Translations under genes and position numbers: made by a program
DNA from: Caprella mutica
Lineage: Eukaryota > Arthropoda > Malacostraca > Amphipoda > Caprellidae
Direction of reading: 5' to 3'
Assembly (NCBI GenBank): GCA_947561585.1
Contig: CANNZV010001112.1
Span: 43,334 to 107,333, forward strand
Length of the DNA stretch: 64,000 bases
Part shown: piece by piece, positions 36,014-46,987 of the stretch
Layout: each line of letters begins with the position of its first letter
Numbering within the stretch: position 1 is the stretch's first letter
The notes under the pieces: generated by a model
The model's database searches: none
Seen by the model: the letters and a program-made list of their open reading frames with translations, nothing else
What the model was told of the DNA's origin: nothing

Positions 36014-36267
36014 AGGGTCAAGCAGGTAAATTGCGGCACACTAACTAACTGCGACCTCTAACAACAGAAACATCATAGCTTTTAAACACTCATTAAAAAC
36101 TTGAATTGATAAGTTTTAGCATGCACTCATTGCACTGAGCTTCTTTCGGTAGGTAGGTAGGTAGGTATGTATAAAACATTTTAATCTAATTTCGATTCAG
36201 AATGTTTTACTCTCTTGAGAGGGTCGCAATCGCTAATTAAATGGCCGCAATTTACTTGCGTGACCCT
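36014..36267. mobile_element. MITE family G, full copy, opposite orientation
   Basis: AGGGTCAAGCAGGTAAATTG and CAATTTACTTGCGTGACCCT are the ends. Compared with 35479-35702 the interior is inverted. It holds a GTAG microsatellite near 36150. Confidence 0.8.
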
Positions 36268-36940
36268 ACCTAGTTCAGCAGCTACACAAAAATGCTCAAG
36301 ATTAAAACTTTAGAGTAAATCTTGAATGTTAAAGAAAGCATTCAAGTGACTAAATAATTTCAGAGGGAAATCAGTCATAACTTCAGATAAAAATTGCAGT
36401 CTATCTAATATATTGACATTTGTAGGTACCACTAACTCTATACAAAAACATCAAGAGAAATAATAAATGGCTATGGCAGTTTAAGTTTTACCTATTAAAT
36501 TGCATCGCCTAATGAGGGCATAATATTTTGGCGGAAAATTATATAAGAATGATCAATATACATGCATGCGATACTTCCATTGTCCTTACTATATTTCAAT
36601 TTTATTAAAAGCTATCAAACCTAGATGGCAACACACACAGTTTTGAAACAGAAATTTGAGTGAGTAGTGTATCTTTCTGTTGTATAATATCTTTGATATA
36701 AATCTAGACTATTCTATTTTTCTTATAGATTTAAATTCAAAAAGATTTACCTTGATGTAAAAGAAACCGAAAACCTACCAACATACAAGTTGGTAGACAA
36801 TCATAAAACCGGGAAATATTGCTCTTACTGAGGATAATAATAATTTACTATTCATTTATCCAAATATATTTCAGGTTTTGTATTTACATCTAATTACACA
36901 CATCCCACTACTTTGCACATATATAAATAATAATACACAA

Positions 36941-36974
36941 ACGGGCATGATGACGCAATGGTCATTATGCCCGT
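36941..36974. repeat. Hairpin insertion absent from the duplicated copy
   Basis: The arms ACGGGCATGATGAC and GTCATTATGCCCGT (one mismatch) enclose a 6-base loop. The equivalent site of the duplicate near 26630 reads ACAAACGTCGC without it. Confidence 0.6.
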
Positions 36975-37194
36975 CGTTTAGTTCACTAAGAGTTATATAA
37001 ATTTTCACATGAAAAAATAGACATTAAGAAATTATCAAAAAGTACAGAATCCATTCCTTCTCCTTTCACTGGGTAGGAAGTAGCTCTGTTATATAAGGTT
37101 TCAAAGTCACTTCAAAAAGAACAGAGCCCTTTGGTGCGAAAATGGGTGTGCCTTTGATAATATTTCGCAAAAATAACAATGCTTTGGTGCCAAG

Positions 37195-37292
37195 TTATGA
37201 AACTCTATTGATGTGATCATATGAACACTCTATGGCAATGCTGTTGTGCCTAGTTATGAAATACTATTGATATTGTGATCATATGAACACTA
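37195..37292. repeat. Tandem repeat of about 62 bp, split by the 37293-38410 element
   Basis: The unit contains TTATGAAATACTATTGATAT, TGTGATCATATGAACAC and TATGGCAATGCTG. Units continue after the mariner element at 38413-38495. Confidence 0.65.
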
Positions 37293-38410
37293 TACAGGGT
37301 GGCGCAAAATAAAAGGAAACCCGTTTTCAAACTAGTTTATTTTTACAAACTATCAAACCTAGAAATTGTCTAAAATCACAGTTTTTGTTTTGTTTACTAA
37401 TTTAAACATCCTGCAGCGAATTAAAAATATGTAAATAAAAAGGGCTTGCGCGAGCACGAAAAACACACAAAAGTTCATAATAGGAGTAATTTATTTCCAT
37501 ATGGTAGTAGTAAAAATTAAATCCTACTATTTTTCATTCAATTAACGTTTTTGCTATTCACGCTTTCATTCATTCCAATAACGATATCTTCTACAAATTG
37601 TGCATTTCTTGGCAGAAACCATTTTGCAAAATTTATACGGTGCGGTAAATTAGTTCTAAGAGTTCGAGCCTTACATGCATCTTGAGAGGATGATACTTCA
37701 CATCATGTTTAACAATTCGGCGAAACGTCTCTTAAATAATATCTAATCCATACTTTCTGATTGATATATTTGGGTTCTCAATAAACTGTTCATGAAAAAG
37801 ATTAATGTTTTTATGTGTTCATTCATTTCTCTTGTGACATGATCACTTTTTGTTCAAATTTAAAGCGGTTTCTTCAGTTTTGAACTTATTAACATTTGCC
37901 AATATGGTTTTATAGTTGGCGGAAATATTTCCAGAAAGCGTTGATCAAAATGAGGTTGAACCTGTTTAAAGCTTCCAGTGTTTGAAAATTTTATCACAAC
38001 AAGAACTCTTCGTTCTTTTGAAAGCTGCATTTTGAGGGTTTCGAATAGGAGATAAAAATTAACGGCGAAATGATTTGATAAAGATATCAGTTTTATATCA
38101 AAAACCATCTTTCAAATGGTAATTCATTTCTTTATTTTCTTTTATTTGTTACAAAAAAAAGTAGAATTTTTGTTTTTATATTCTCTTATGATTTTTTTCG
38201 TATATTTCGTCCTCGCGCAAGCCCTTTTTATTTACCTTTTTTTAATTCACTGCAGTATGTTCAACTTTTGTCGCAACTCTTAACAGATTATCGTTATACA
38301 TGCAGAAAAATACACGAACAAAACATCTTTTTTAGATAATTTCTAGGTTTGATAGTTTGTAAAATAAACTAGTTTGAAAATGGGGTTCCTTTTTTGTCCG
38401 TCATCCTGTA
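37293..38410 (-). mobile_element. Tc1/mariner-type element with long inverted ends, internally deleted
   Basis: Inverted ends of roughly 80 bp begin TACAGGGTGGCGCAAAATAA and, from the other side, TACAGGATGACGGACAAAAA, and share TTTCAAACTAGTTTATTTT and ACTATCAAACCTAGAAATT. TA flanks both sides. Inside, CTTGCGCGAGCACGA and CTCGCGCAAGCCC form a second inverted pair. It carries the N-terminal part of a transposase on the minus strand. Confidence 0.85.
37560..38108 (-). pseudogene. Tc1/mariner transposase fragment, DNA-binding part
   Basis: The minus strand reads LSKERRVLVVIKFSNTGSFK, FDQRFLEIFPPTIKPYWQML, then after a frameshift NPNISIRKYGLDII and ETFRRIVKHDVKYHPLKMHV. This is the paired helix-turn-helix layout of the N-terminus of insect mariner-like transposases. 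The catalytic domain is missing. Stops and a frameshift near 37850 make it non-functional. Confidence 0.7.
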
Positions 38411-38650
38411 TATGGTAATTCTGCGGTGCCGGGTTATGAAATACTATTGATAATGTGATCACAGAACACAATATGGCAAAGCTGTGGTAACAGGTTGATA
38501 ATTAATATAATTAAGGCTATAAGCTGAACCACTTGTGTAAAATAGTCAGGGTAGATGAAGAAAATGGAAGGTTTATAGTAAATAAGGCCAAGAAGAATGC
38601 CTGATACATTTCATAATACCTGAGAATTGAACATGGATTTAATTTAGTAT

Positions 38651-39133
38651 GGGGTTTAACGTCTGCTTCGGAACCAAAGGCCATATCGCTGACGTTAAAA
38701 GGAAATGAAATACAAGGGACTGGAAGAAGCAGTCAGAGAGGAAAGTGGCTCCATGAACGAAGTCACTTACCACCGTCAGTGACAATGCTCATGGATGCAG
38801 AAAAGCTACTCTGTGAATACAGTCACTTACCGAGGAAAGTGACGAAACGGGACACAAGCACCGGTGGCTGCACTCACGGATGGAAGAGGAAAATGAAGAG
38901 GTGATAGTAAATGAAGCCTACGAGCCTACCTAACACAAAATTCTACGACCTCGTAGTTGAAGAGCATAACCCTAGCGCTATTCTCTAAAACTGCAAGTAG
39001 CGTTAAAAAAATGATAAACATGGTAAAAATGAAAAAAGACAATCCATAATCCAAATTACAACAGTTCGGGGCCCAAGGGACGCCAGCCCCCTTATCTTCC
39101 ATTCACCACAGACAGCTTCAGGATAGAGCCCCT
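38651..39133. repeat. Dispersed repeat family, copy 3
   Basis: Runs from GGTTTAACGTCTGCTTCGGA to AGGATAGAGCCCCTGGCG, including AGCATAACCCTAGCGCTAT. Best preserved together with 59191-59672. A shorter fragment follows at 39320-39485. Confidence 0.8.
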
Positions 39134-39868
39134 GGCGTAATTGAACATTGAAGCTTGCTTCTTTACTACAGGGTGAACTGAAGTGACATGAAAAAAAAAT
39201 GTATCTTATAAATGAGTTAGTGAAATTACGATCCCACACGGTGTAGTCTACTTGAACACCTCAGATAATATTGTCAACCCAGATTTTAAATGGAAAGAAT
39301 TTATTTTAGTTGGGGAAAGGAAACTAAGGACAATGGTCTAAAAGCAGTCTGAAAGGAAAGTGGTTCATGGATGAAAAATATTTTCCTATACTATCCAATA
39401 TGATAGAAGTAAAAGAGGGAGGGAAACTAAATTACATCAGTTCGAGGACCATGGGGTGCCACCTCTCTTATTTTTCATTCACCACTTAACTAACTAATAT
39501 ATGAAAGTTTTGTGCTAGATGGATATATTAAACTAGGGACATGTAAAGCAAAAATAGAAGGAAAATTTACATTTCTAAATATCTTACTTCTACGTGAAAG
39601 AAATACATATTTTAGGAATATCTACAAAATCTGTGTTTGAGCAGTCTAAATCACGAAAATAGTAAAACATTATTATCAAATTTATATCCATACATCATTC
39701 TAGATTCTAAAGGTTAAAACTGATACGTCATATTATTCCAGTTCAAAATAAGCCTTAAAATTTATGGGGAGCAAATATAAATATCTCAAAAATAACAGCG
39801 AGATGTCTACCATTTTCTCTCTATTGTACTTAGTAGAGTGAAACTCCTGAGTTATGAAGTATTGGTTC

Positions 39869-40382
39869 CAGTGATGGGATTCAAGGGTTCGGCACCGGTT
39901 CGCGCGAACCGGCTCCTAAAAATATAAAAGTTCGCCGAACCGTCTGAATCTGTTCCTGGAATACATTTTTCCAGAGAAATATTCATAACTTTTTGGATAC
40001 AAAAATAATAATTTCTCAAAACTTTGAAAGAACACGTGCTTAAAACTGCAGACTGTGCATACTTTTATCCTTGGAGTGCGTATTGAACGTTTGCAGAACG
40101 TTGTGGTCACTTAGAAGCCACATGGTCACAAGTTTTTATTTTTAAATTGATATAAAATATGTACCACAATGATTAAATTTTCCTTATCTTTAAATATATA
40201 AATAGAGTTTAGTAGTTCTCAATTATTATTGCTAATATTATTAATTGTAATTTAACCCTTTCGAATCTGTCGGGTCACATATGTCCCAGTAGACATACTT
40301 TAACTCAAGTCAGTGGTAGGAAACAAGGGGTTTGCACCGGTTCGCGCGAACCGGTTGCTATACAGTTTGAATCCCACCACTG
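39869..40382. mobile_element. hAT-type element with perfect 8-bp target duplication
   Basis: The ends CAGTGATGGGATTCAA and TTTGAATCCCACCACTG are flanked by ATTGGTTC on both sides (39861-39868, 40383-40390). Each subterminal region has the palindrome ACCGGTTCGCGCGAACCGG. No transposase frame. Confidence 0.9.
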
Positions 40383-40427
40383 ATTGGTTCCTTCATAACT
40401 CAACGCCACTTCAAATCTCGGGCACAC

Positions 40428-40466
40428 TTCATAGTTTTCTATGATTTAAATCATAGAAAACTATGG
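40428..40466. repeat. Near-perfect palindrome
   Basis: CATAGTTTTCTATGATTT and its inverse AAATCATAGAAAACTATG meet without a loop. It lies inside the pogo-like element, and a partial repeat follows at about 40508-40536. Confidence 0.8.
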
Positions 40467-40742
40467 TCATTGAGTGATAGCTATGACACACTTCTTGACG
40501 TATATCGTTTTCTATAATTTAAACATAGAAAACTACTTAATAACTCAGGTATATTTCATAATTCAGGTTCTTCATTACTCGAGTTCTTCATAACTCAGGA
40601 ATTTTACGGTAATAATTAAAGATACTGGCAATTAATTTCCCGAACACAAATTTGAATCCAATGATTAGTTTTCTAGCTGATCATTTCAATGATATTTGGT
40701 AGCTTCATTCATAACACTACACTGAATATGGAACCTAACTTC

Positions 40743-40935
40743 TAGACCCTCTTCACCCTTACGTTTTTAAGCACCGCGGAAAAAAGTTCTTAAAAAATAT
40801 GTTTAAACTTGCGTTTTTTTTACCGCTGAAAGAAGAATAACATCAATGAAAATATATATTTTCATAGCTGAAACCCCAAACGACGCGGTTTTTTTTCCGC
40901 AGTATTAAACAACGCAAGTGTGAAGAGCGGGTCTA
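40743..40935. mobile_element. Short inverted-repeat element
   Basis: TAGACCCTCTTCACCCTTAC and, inverted, TAGACCCGCTCTTCACACTT are the ends, with inner CCGCGGAAAAAAG and CTGCGGAAAAAAA. The flanks share AACTTC, but the exact duplication is unclear. Confidence 0.65.
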
Positions 40936-41103
40936 ACTTCGTGCAGAAATATTGGGTGACTTATTCAATGTAGTGGATAGGCAATTTAATTAACAAATAT
41001 TTCTCTACTTAAAATAGTATATAAAGGTATATTAAATTATTATTGATGGTTGACAGATCACTATTGGCTAAAAAATAGTTACATTGCTACGGAATCACAT
41101 GTA

Positions 41104-41344
41104 GGGCAAAATATGAATTATCGGACAGTTTCACATTTTCGGTTTTGTGAGAAAACAATATAATTTAATATTTTAATTGGCATATTAATAAATATTAAAT
41201 ATTGAAATTGATTGAAATATTGAAAATCAAAATTAAAAAAAATACAAATGTAAAAAATTGTAAATTTTAATTTAAAAAAAGTTTTGAATTTTTTTTCTTA
41301 TCCGATCAAAAAGGTTTAACTGTCCAATAACTTATAACTTACCC
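41104..41344. mobile_element. Foldback MITE family H, copy 1
   Basis: GGGCAAAATATGAATTATCG and, inverted, GGGTAAGTTATAAGTTATTG are the ends; related copies are at 47240-47433 and 48280-48467. Confidence 0.6.
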
Positions 41345-42106
41345 TAGTATATTTATCCTAATTACACTTCATAGGAGACTAACATGTATCCCCATTAGCG
41401 TTGCTGAAATAGTAATTTTATATTACTTCTACAAAAGAAAAAAATATTTAGCTTGTACTATTTTCTAAAAGATTTAGCACAATGATTCATTGAGCAATTT
41501 TCACATTTATATTATTAATCTTCTTTAAACAAACATCTTTATTAATATATAAAAATCATAATTAGCTACAATGTAGAATACATCAATTAAATTACTTTAT
41601 AAAAATCAATGAAACCTAATTTATATTTCACATTTATTTAAAAAGTTAAAGTGATCGAAAAATAATAAATAAATTATCTTTAAGTTACATTAAGTCATGA
41701 CTGAATAGATCAGACCTATTATTTCCTATTCTAAGTAATATCTTAATTTTACACAAAGAAACATAAATGTAACTTAGGTAACACAGTATATTTTATATTC
41801 AGTTATTAACAAGTCTACCAATCGAAGTCTAATTGGATTTAATCCACGTAAAAATGACTAAGTGGCAACCCTTTTCTCCTTGGCAACGGACCCAATCACG
41901 ACCAATTTTTGTATCAAAATATCTACGACACAAAAGGGGTCGTTCATCTCCTTCTGATTGCATCTATTTTTATTGACAATAATTGCAACCAATAAAGTTT
42001 TCTCGAATGATTTCCTTAGAATTTGCCATTAGATAAAAACGTATTTTTGGAAATTAGAGAATCGACCTATTCAGCTACACAGTTTTATAGCAAACAAATA
42101 TGGCAT

Positions 42107-42366
42107 GAGTACTATGAGAGAAAAGAGTCACTGTGATGATGTACTATCAGAGAAAAGAGTCACTGTGATGATGTACTATCAGAGAAAAGAGTCACTGTTA
42201 TGATGTACTATCAGAGAAAAGAGTCACTGTGATGATGTACTATCAGAGAAAAGTCACTGTGATGATGTACTATCAGAGAAAAGAGTCACTGTGATGATGT
42301 ACTATCAGAGAAAAGAGTCACTGTGATGATGTACTAACAGAGAAAAGAGTCACTGTGATGATGCTA
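42107..42366. repeat. 32-bp minisatellite, short array, about 8 copies
   Basis: The unit GATGATGTACTATCAGAGAA then AAGAGTCACTGT is the same as that of the large array at 60508-61998. Sequence after the array (TTGTCGTCGT, then ATTACAATTAGTA) also resembles that after the large array. Confidence 0.95.
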
Positions 42367-42867
42367 ATTCCACAAATACCAGTTTATATTACATTTTTGT
42401 TGTCGTCGTTTACCGAGACCGATTTTTAAAATATTTACAAGCATTACAATTAGTATAATGTTTCTTTTTGAAATTAGTTTATTGTGAAATATAATCACAG
42501 ATACTCCTTTCTTATATTGTAAAATGTACATACCTCACACACAATCTAAATCTTGGCAAATAATTCTACTAAACTAATTAATTCTACTAACTACATATGG
42601 GTTAATTGGTCACTATGATAATTTGTGATTAGGAAAACTGTTGTGAGGAGAATTCAGCAAAAATTTCATATTTAAAATAATATTTTAATTGGAAAATAAA
42701 TCCTAAACTCTACTATTAAAATTCAGTCACATTTCAGGAAGGTAATTGAACAAATTGTTCGCTAATATAATTATCTTATTGATACTATTCTATGATATTT
42801 TCAAATGATAAATTATCTTACGATAAACTAAGACGGTTAACTAGTGAAGCCTCACATTGATAAATTA

Positions 42868-44211
42868 TTAACGTTTGCTAGAATTCTTTCTGTTCAACCG
42901 AACATCAATCCCATGCGGTAAAGTATTCACGTAAATTTGTTCGTGCGGTAAACTGAGTTGATGGCGTAAGATCGGGCGACGATCGCTGACATTCCTTTTG
43001 GATCTTTTCTTCGAATACTTTCTAACGGGTTTTGACCCCCTGTCGAAAGCCTGAGTCTGATAAAACAACTGGCATTCAGATTTTAAGTTATCTGTGTTGT
43101 TCATAATCTGGCGTGTGGTTTCGATGATATCTTGTTTCCTCTCTCCGATCCGGTGCCTATCGGTATCTAAATAACTCGGGTCCAGTAGAGAGTTGTCCAC
43201 AGATCTAATGTTGATACTCCCCTTCACCATATCCTGGATGTGATACCTCCTGGGGTGCGGTTTCTCATTCTGTGGAGAGTACCTAAGCATATCGGACTGA
43301 GTAGAGTTACAAGTTGAGTGGAAACCTAGTGGAACTTGCAGTAGCAATGGCGGCGAACCACGGTCATAGTTTTGACAGGTAGAATTGTCGGGAGAGCTAA
43401 ACTTTAAACTCAAAGACTCGTCTGATGGTAAATAACGCTGATGATGATCCCATGGAGAATTCGTTAATCTATTTTCAAAAGGATTGTAGGATTGAGAAGC
43501 CGATTGATCCCATGGAGAATTCGTCAGTCTATTCTCACAAGGATCGTAGGATTGTGGAGCCGAATCACTTCTTGATAGAGGTAAGTGAATTGGGGACAGC
43601 AAGTTCTTTCTCGGTGGTGAAAAAGATGGCTGGTGTTCTTTTATAGGGAAATTCACAGGACTGGTTTTATGAGAATACGAAGGCATTGAATTAACATCAG
43701 AATAGGTTCTCCTATGTCTTCTACTACCGCCCTTTACAGTCTGTTTAGATCTTTTTTTGGCGGCCATATGATTACAAGCAGGACAGTTACCTTCAGGTCT
43801 GATGCTATACTGATTATACTGAACACAGCTACTCCGTATATAATTATACTCATCATGCAGGCATGGATTCTTTTTCTGAAACTCAATAGAGCTTTTTTGT
43901 TTCAAACAATCTGCACTAGTGGACTGCAAGATGGCTTTACTCTTATACTGCTTATCATCATAGAAAGGATCATCCCAGGAATATTTATCGGATCCTTTGG
44001 TATCTTCTATGGATTTTACTGGATATTTTGACACGACGAAAGGAGACTCCATTAACTTGGAGTGGTAAATGGAGATGAACCTCTCTTGCTCCTCCAGCTC
44101 CTTCATATACCTCTCTTCGATCTTTCTGAAGGACTTCTTCCTAGCTACGCAGAAGACCACAAGAAGGACGCAGGATACTAGGGATAGGATGGCCCCAGTG
44201 TACACCATAAT
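42868..44211 (-). CDS. Terminal exon of a multi-pass membrane protein with a long cytoplasmic tail
   Basis: An acceptor (GGTTTTCTGTTTCAG) ends at 44212, and the frame is open in phase 0 (ATT ATG GTG TAC...) for 447 codons to a stop at 42868. It begins with a membrane segment (GAILSLVSCVLLVVFCVA) followed by the stop-transfer RKK and a coiled acidic/basic stretch (FRKIEERYMKELEEQERF). The tail, about 420 residues, is rich in serine, proline and arginine; it has CPAC near residue 142, RRHRRTYSD near 163, and an exact-length tandem duplication of 20 residues (QSYDPCENRLTNSPWD near 219 and QSYNPFENRLTNSPWD near 239). It ends in basic clusters. It joins in frame to the exon at 46968-47197. The shadow frames on the plus strand are not genes. 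I do not recognise the family; the topology suggests a tetraspan protein whose tail binds cytoplasmic partners. Confidence 0.85.
   Translation of the reverse strand: MMVYTGAILSLVSCVLLVVFCVARKKSFRKIEERYMKELEEQERFISIYHSKLMESPFVVSKYPVKSIEDTKGSDKYSWDDPFYDDKQYKSKAILQSTSADCLKQKSSIEFQKKNPCLHDEYNYIRSSCVQYNQYSIRPEGNCPACNHMAAKKRSKQTVKGGSRRHRRTYSDVNSMPSYSHKTSPVNFPIKEHQPSFSPPRKNLLSPIHLPLSRSDSAPQSYDPCENRLTNSPWDQSASQSYNPFENRLTNSPWDHHQRYLPSDESLSLKFSSPDNSTCQNYDRGSPPLLLQVPLGFHSTCNSTQSDMLRYSPQNEKPHPRRYHIQDMVKGSINIRSVDNSLLDPSYLDTDRHRIGERKQDIIETTRQIMNNTDNLKSECQLFYQTQAFDRGSKPVRKYSKKRSKRNVSDRRPILRHQLSLPHEQIYVNTLPHGIDVRLNRKNSSKR
43440..43560 (-). repeat. 60-bp in-frame duplication inside the tail-coding exon
   Basis: Two adjacent 60-bp segments around GATCCCATGGAGAATTCGT are about 85 percent identical by eye and encode the duplicated ENRLTNSPWD block. 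Confidence 0.85.
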
Positions 44212-45582
44212 CTGAAACAGAAAACCGGTTAGATTTTGGTACTTAGAATTTGGATTTTATATTTTAATATTTTATATTAAATAAATATTTTTAACTGAAA
44301 ATTTAATTGTATATTTTTTGAATTATTACTTTTGCGATGAGTAGGTAAACAATATTTAAATTTTGTGTAAATTGAATTTAAAATTCATTTAACATGAATA
44401 AAGTAGTCTTTATTTCCCATCTAATTAAAAAAATTAAATTCAATAAAATAATGTAAAACAAATAGTGTTTCATCCAACTTATCATACTAATATAAAAGAT
44501 AGAAAAAATACCATTATTTCTTAAAAAGACAATGTGAATTACAAATTACAACAGTTCATAAGGAAAAATATAAATTAGCTGTATTATCTACATTAATATT
44601 GTTCAAAACGGGGAAACACATTGTGAATTATTTCACAAATTGATGCGTTTTTTAATAATAAATTTGATGATCTTCTAATATAGTAAATATTTTAGAATGA
44701 AAATCAGTCTTATTTCTTCACATTAATATTGCAATGGGATTATTTATTAAATACTAATATTATATTTGACGAGAAAATTGAAGCCTGATAAGCAAAAGCT
44801 TTCAAGGTTTCTTTTTGATTTTAATGGAAATATAATTAGTCTTTTCAAACAAAAAAAGATTTATAAAATGTAATTAAAATAAAAAAACGTAAGCTTCGAC
44901 TGAGATCGTCGAATCTATACTTCCTTTTTTTTTATTAAAAATTAAATTTGGTATCATAGATACTTGACATAAATAAATAAATAAATAGATGTAATAAATA
45001 GGAAATTAAATAGAAATAAATACATTGGCATATTTAGAAGCATAATTTCCTTTCTATTTAACATAAAAATAGAACATGGTCGTTTATATAACATAACTAT
45101 CGTTTCAAACAGTTTGTCACAAATTATCATCGGTCATATTATTAATTATTATATCAACAAACAGTGCTTCAAATCTTCTTTTTTGTTCAAATCTTCTAAA
45201 TTTTGCCCGAAACCGAGAAGAATATGCGATAACACGGCTAAAAAATAACTAAGTAAAGTAACTATGGTACCTACCACATATTTTTATTTAATCGTCAATA
45301 TTTAATAGAACAACAAAGGGAGGAACTGCTTCAATGATTTCGGTCGAAGTTTAAGTGCCCCTTCACCCAGTAAACAATTGGTTATCAATTTCAAAAATAC
45401 GCTATCATTTTAAAATATATGTAAATTCTTCTAAAAATTAAAATATTATAATTGCAGTGAATCAAAATTGTGTTCCAAATATTTCACCTTCTGTAATATA
45501 CACTACATTGAGACCTGGAAATATTGAAAGGATGAGATATATTAGCAACTATACCTAGAGTAACAATTTATCTTGGGGGCAA

Positions 45583-46040
45583 CATTGCCTCAATATTGTT
45601 ACAACATTGCCTCAATATTGTTACAACATTGCCTCAATATTGTTACAACATTGCCTCAATATTGTTACAACATTGCCTCAATATTGTTACACCATTGCCT
45701 CAATATTGTTACAACATTGCCCCAATATTGTTACAACATTGCCCTAATATAGTTACAACATTGCCCCAATATAGTTACATTGCCCCATAGTTACAACAAA
45801 GCCCCAATATAGTTACAACATTGCCTCAATATTGTAACAACATTGCCTCAATATTGTTACAATTGCCCCAATATAGTTACAACAAAGCCCCAATATAGTT
45901 ACAACATTGCCTCAATATTGTTACAACATTGCCTCAATATTGTTACAATTGCCTCAATATTGTTACAACATTGCCTCAATATTGTTATAACATTGCCCCA
46001 ATATAGTTACAACATTGCCCCAATATTGTAACAATATTGT
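45583..46040. repeat. 22-bp minisatellite in the membrane-protein intron
   Basis: The unit ACAACATTGCCTCAATATTGTT is repeated about 20 times, with 5-bp deletions in some units and CCCC/CCTC variants. Confidence 0.95.
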
Positions 46041-46315
46041 CCGATAATCATTCCATAGTGAAATATAACTTGTAAAGTTCAGAAAAAAGGCATCAAAGCC
46101 CATTAAAAATTTTAATTAAATTTTTCTCTTATCATTTCTTTAACATTTCCACTTTTAAACCGAATAGAAAAACACAAAAACATTCCAAAGAAACAGACCA
46201 GAAACTGAAGCTAAGTTTGCTGCCACTTCAAAAAGAAACTGAAAAGTTTCTCTTCTGCAAACTGTTCTATTTTGCTAATTTACCTCCGACACTTTCTAAA
46301 CTCGACAGTTGAGAA

Positions 46316-46460
46316 GTTAGAGGGGTGGTGCAGGTGGTTAGAGGTGTGGTGCAGGTGGTTAGAGGTGTGGTGCAGGTGGTTAGAGGTGTGGTGCAGGTGG
46401 TTAGAGGTGTGGTGCAGGTGGTTAGAGGTGTGGTGCAGGTGGTTAGAGGGGTGGTGAATG
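46316..46460. repeat. 21-bp minisatellite
   Basis: GGTGTGGTGCAGGTGGTTAGA is repeated about 7 times, within the same intron. Confidence 0.95.
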
Positions 46461-46499
46461 TGGTTTAGAAGGGTGCCGATGGTAACCAGGTGGTTTGAA

Positions 46500-46630
46500 A
46501 GTGGTTTAGATGGTAAGAGGGTGGTTTAGAGGTTAGAGGTGTGGTTTAGAGGTTAGAGGTGTGGTTTAGAGGTTAGAGGTGTGGTTTAGAGGTTAGAGGT
46601 GTGGTTTAGAGGTTAGAGGTGTGGTTTAGA
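46500..46630. repeat. 20-bp minisatellite
   Basis: GGTGTGGTTTAGAGGTTAGA is repeated about 6 times, directly abutting the splice-donor array. Confidence 0.95.
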
Positions 46631-46631
46631 G

Positions 46632-46987
46632 CAGCATATGGTTGCCACTCACCAGCATATGGTTGCCACTCACCAGCATATGGTTGCCACTCACCAGCAT
46701 ATGGTTGCCACTCACCAGCATATGGTTGCCACTCACCAGCATATGGTTGCCACTCACCAGCATATGGTTGCCACTCACCAGCATATGGTTGCCACTCACC
46801 AGCATATGGTTGCCACTCACCAGCATATGGTTGCCACTCACCAGCATATGGTTGCCACTCACCAGCATATGGTTGCCACTCACCAGCATATGGTTGCAAC
46901 TCACCAGCATATGGTTGCCACTCACCAGCATATGGTTGCAACTCACCAGCATATGGTTGCCACTCACCAGCATATGGTTGCCGTGTC
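46632..46987 (-). repeat. 21-bp array that repeats a 5' splice site
   Basis: There are seventeen copies of a unit that on the minus strand reads CATATGCTGGTGAGTGGCAA C. Sixteen of the junctions read CATATGCTG/GTGAGT, a near-ideal donor. Period 21 keeps one frame (VSGNHML, with C for G in two units). The first donor in transcript order (intron starting 46967) closes the 46968-47197 exon. All later donors are also phase 0, so each would add seven residues. Confidence 0.9.

Larger units (their letters stand above)
39836..40609. mobile_element. pogo-like element hosting a hAT insertion
   Basis: The left end GAGTGAAACTCCTGAGTTAT and, inverted, the right end CCGTAAAATTCCTGAGTTAT are flanked by TA. 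It is split by the hAT element at 39869-40382. The right part repeats CTTCATAACTC several times. Confidence 0.65.
44212..46967 (-). other. Intron of the membrane-protein gene
   Basis: A 2.76-kb interval between the two supported exons. AT-rich at its 3' part (44.2-45.5 kb, where I see no further exon), followed upstream by four abutting or neighbouring minisatellites. Confidence 0.75.

Noticed and set aside
39003..39239. Minus-strand frames containing LGPRTVVIWIM, also near 59407-59679
   Set aside because: They lie in the end block of the dispersed repeat and recur by repeat homology with stops in different places.
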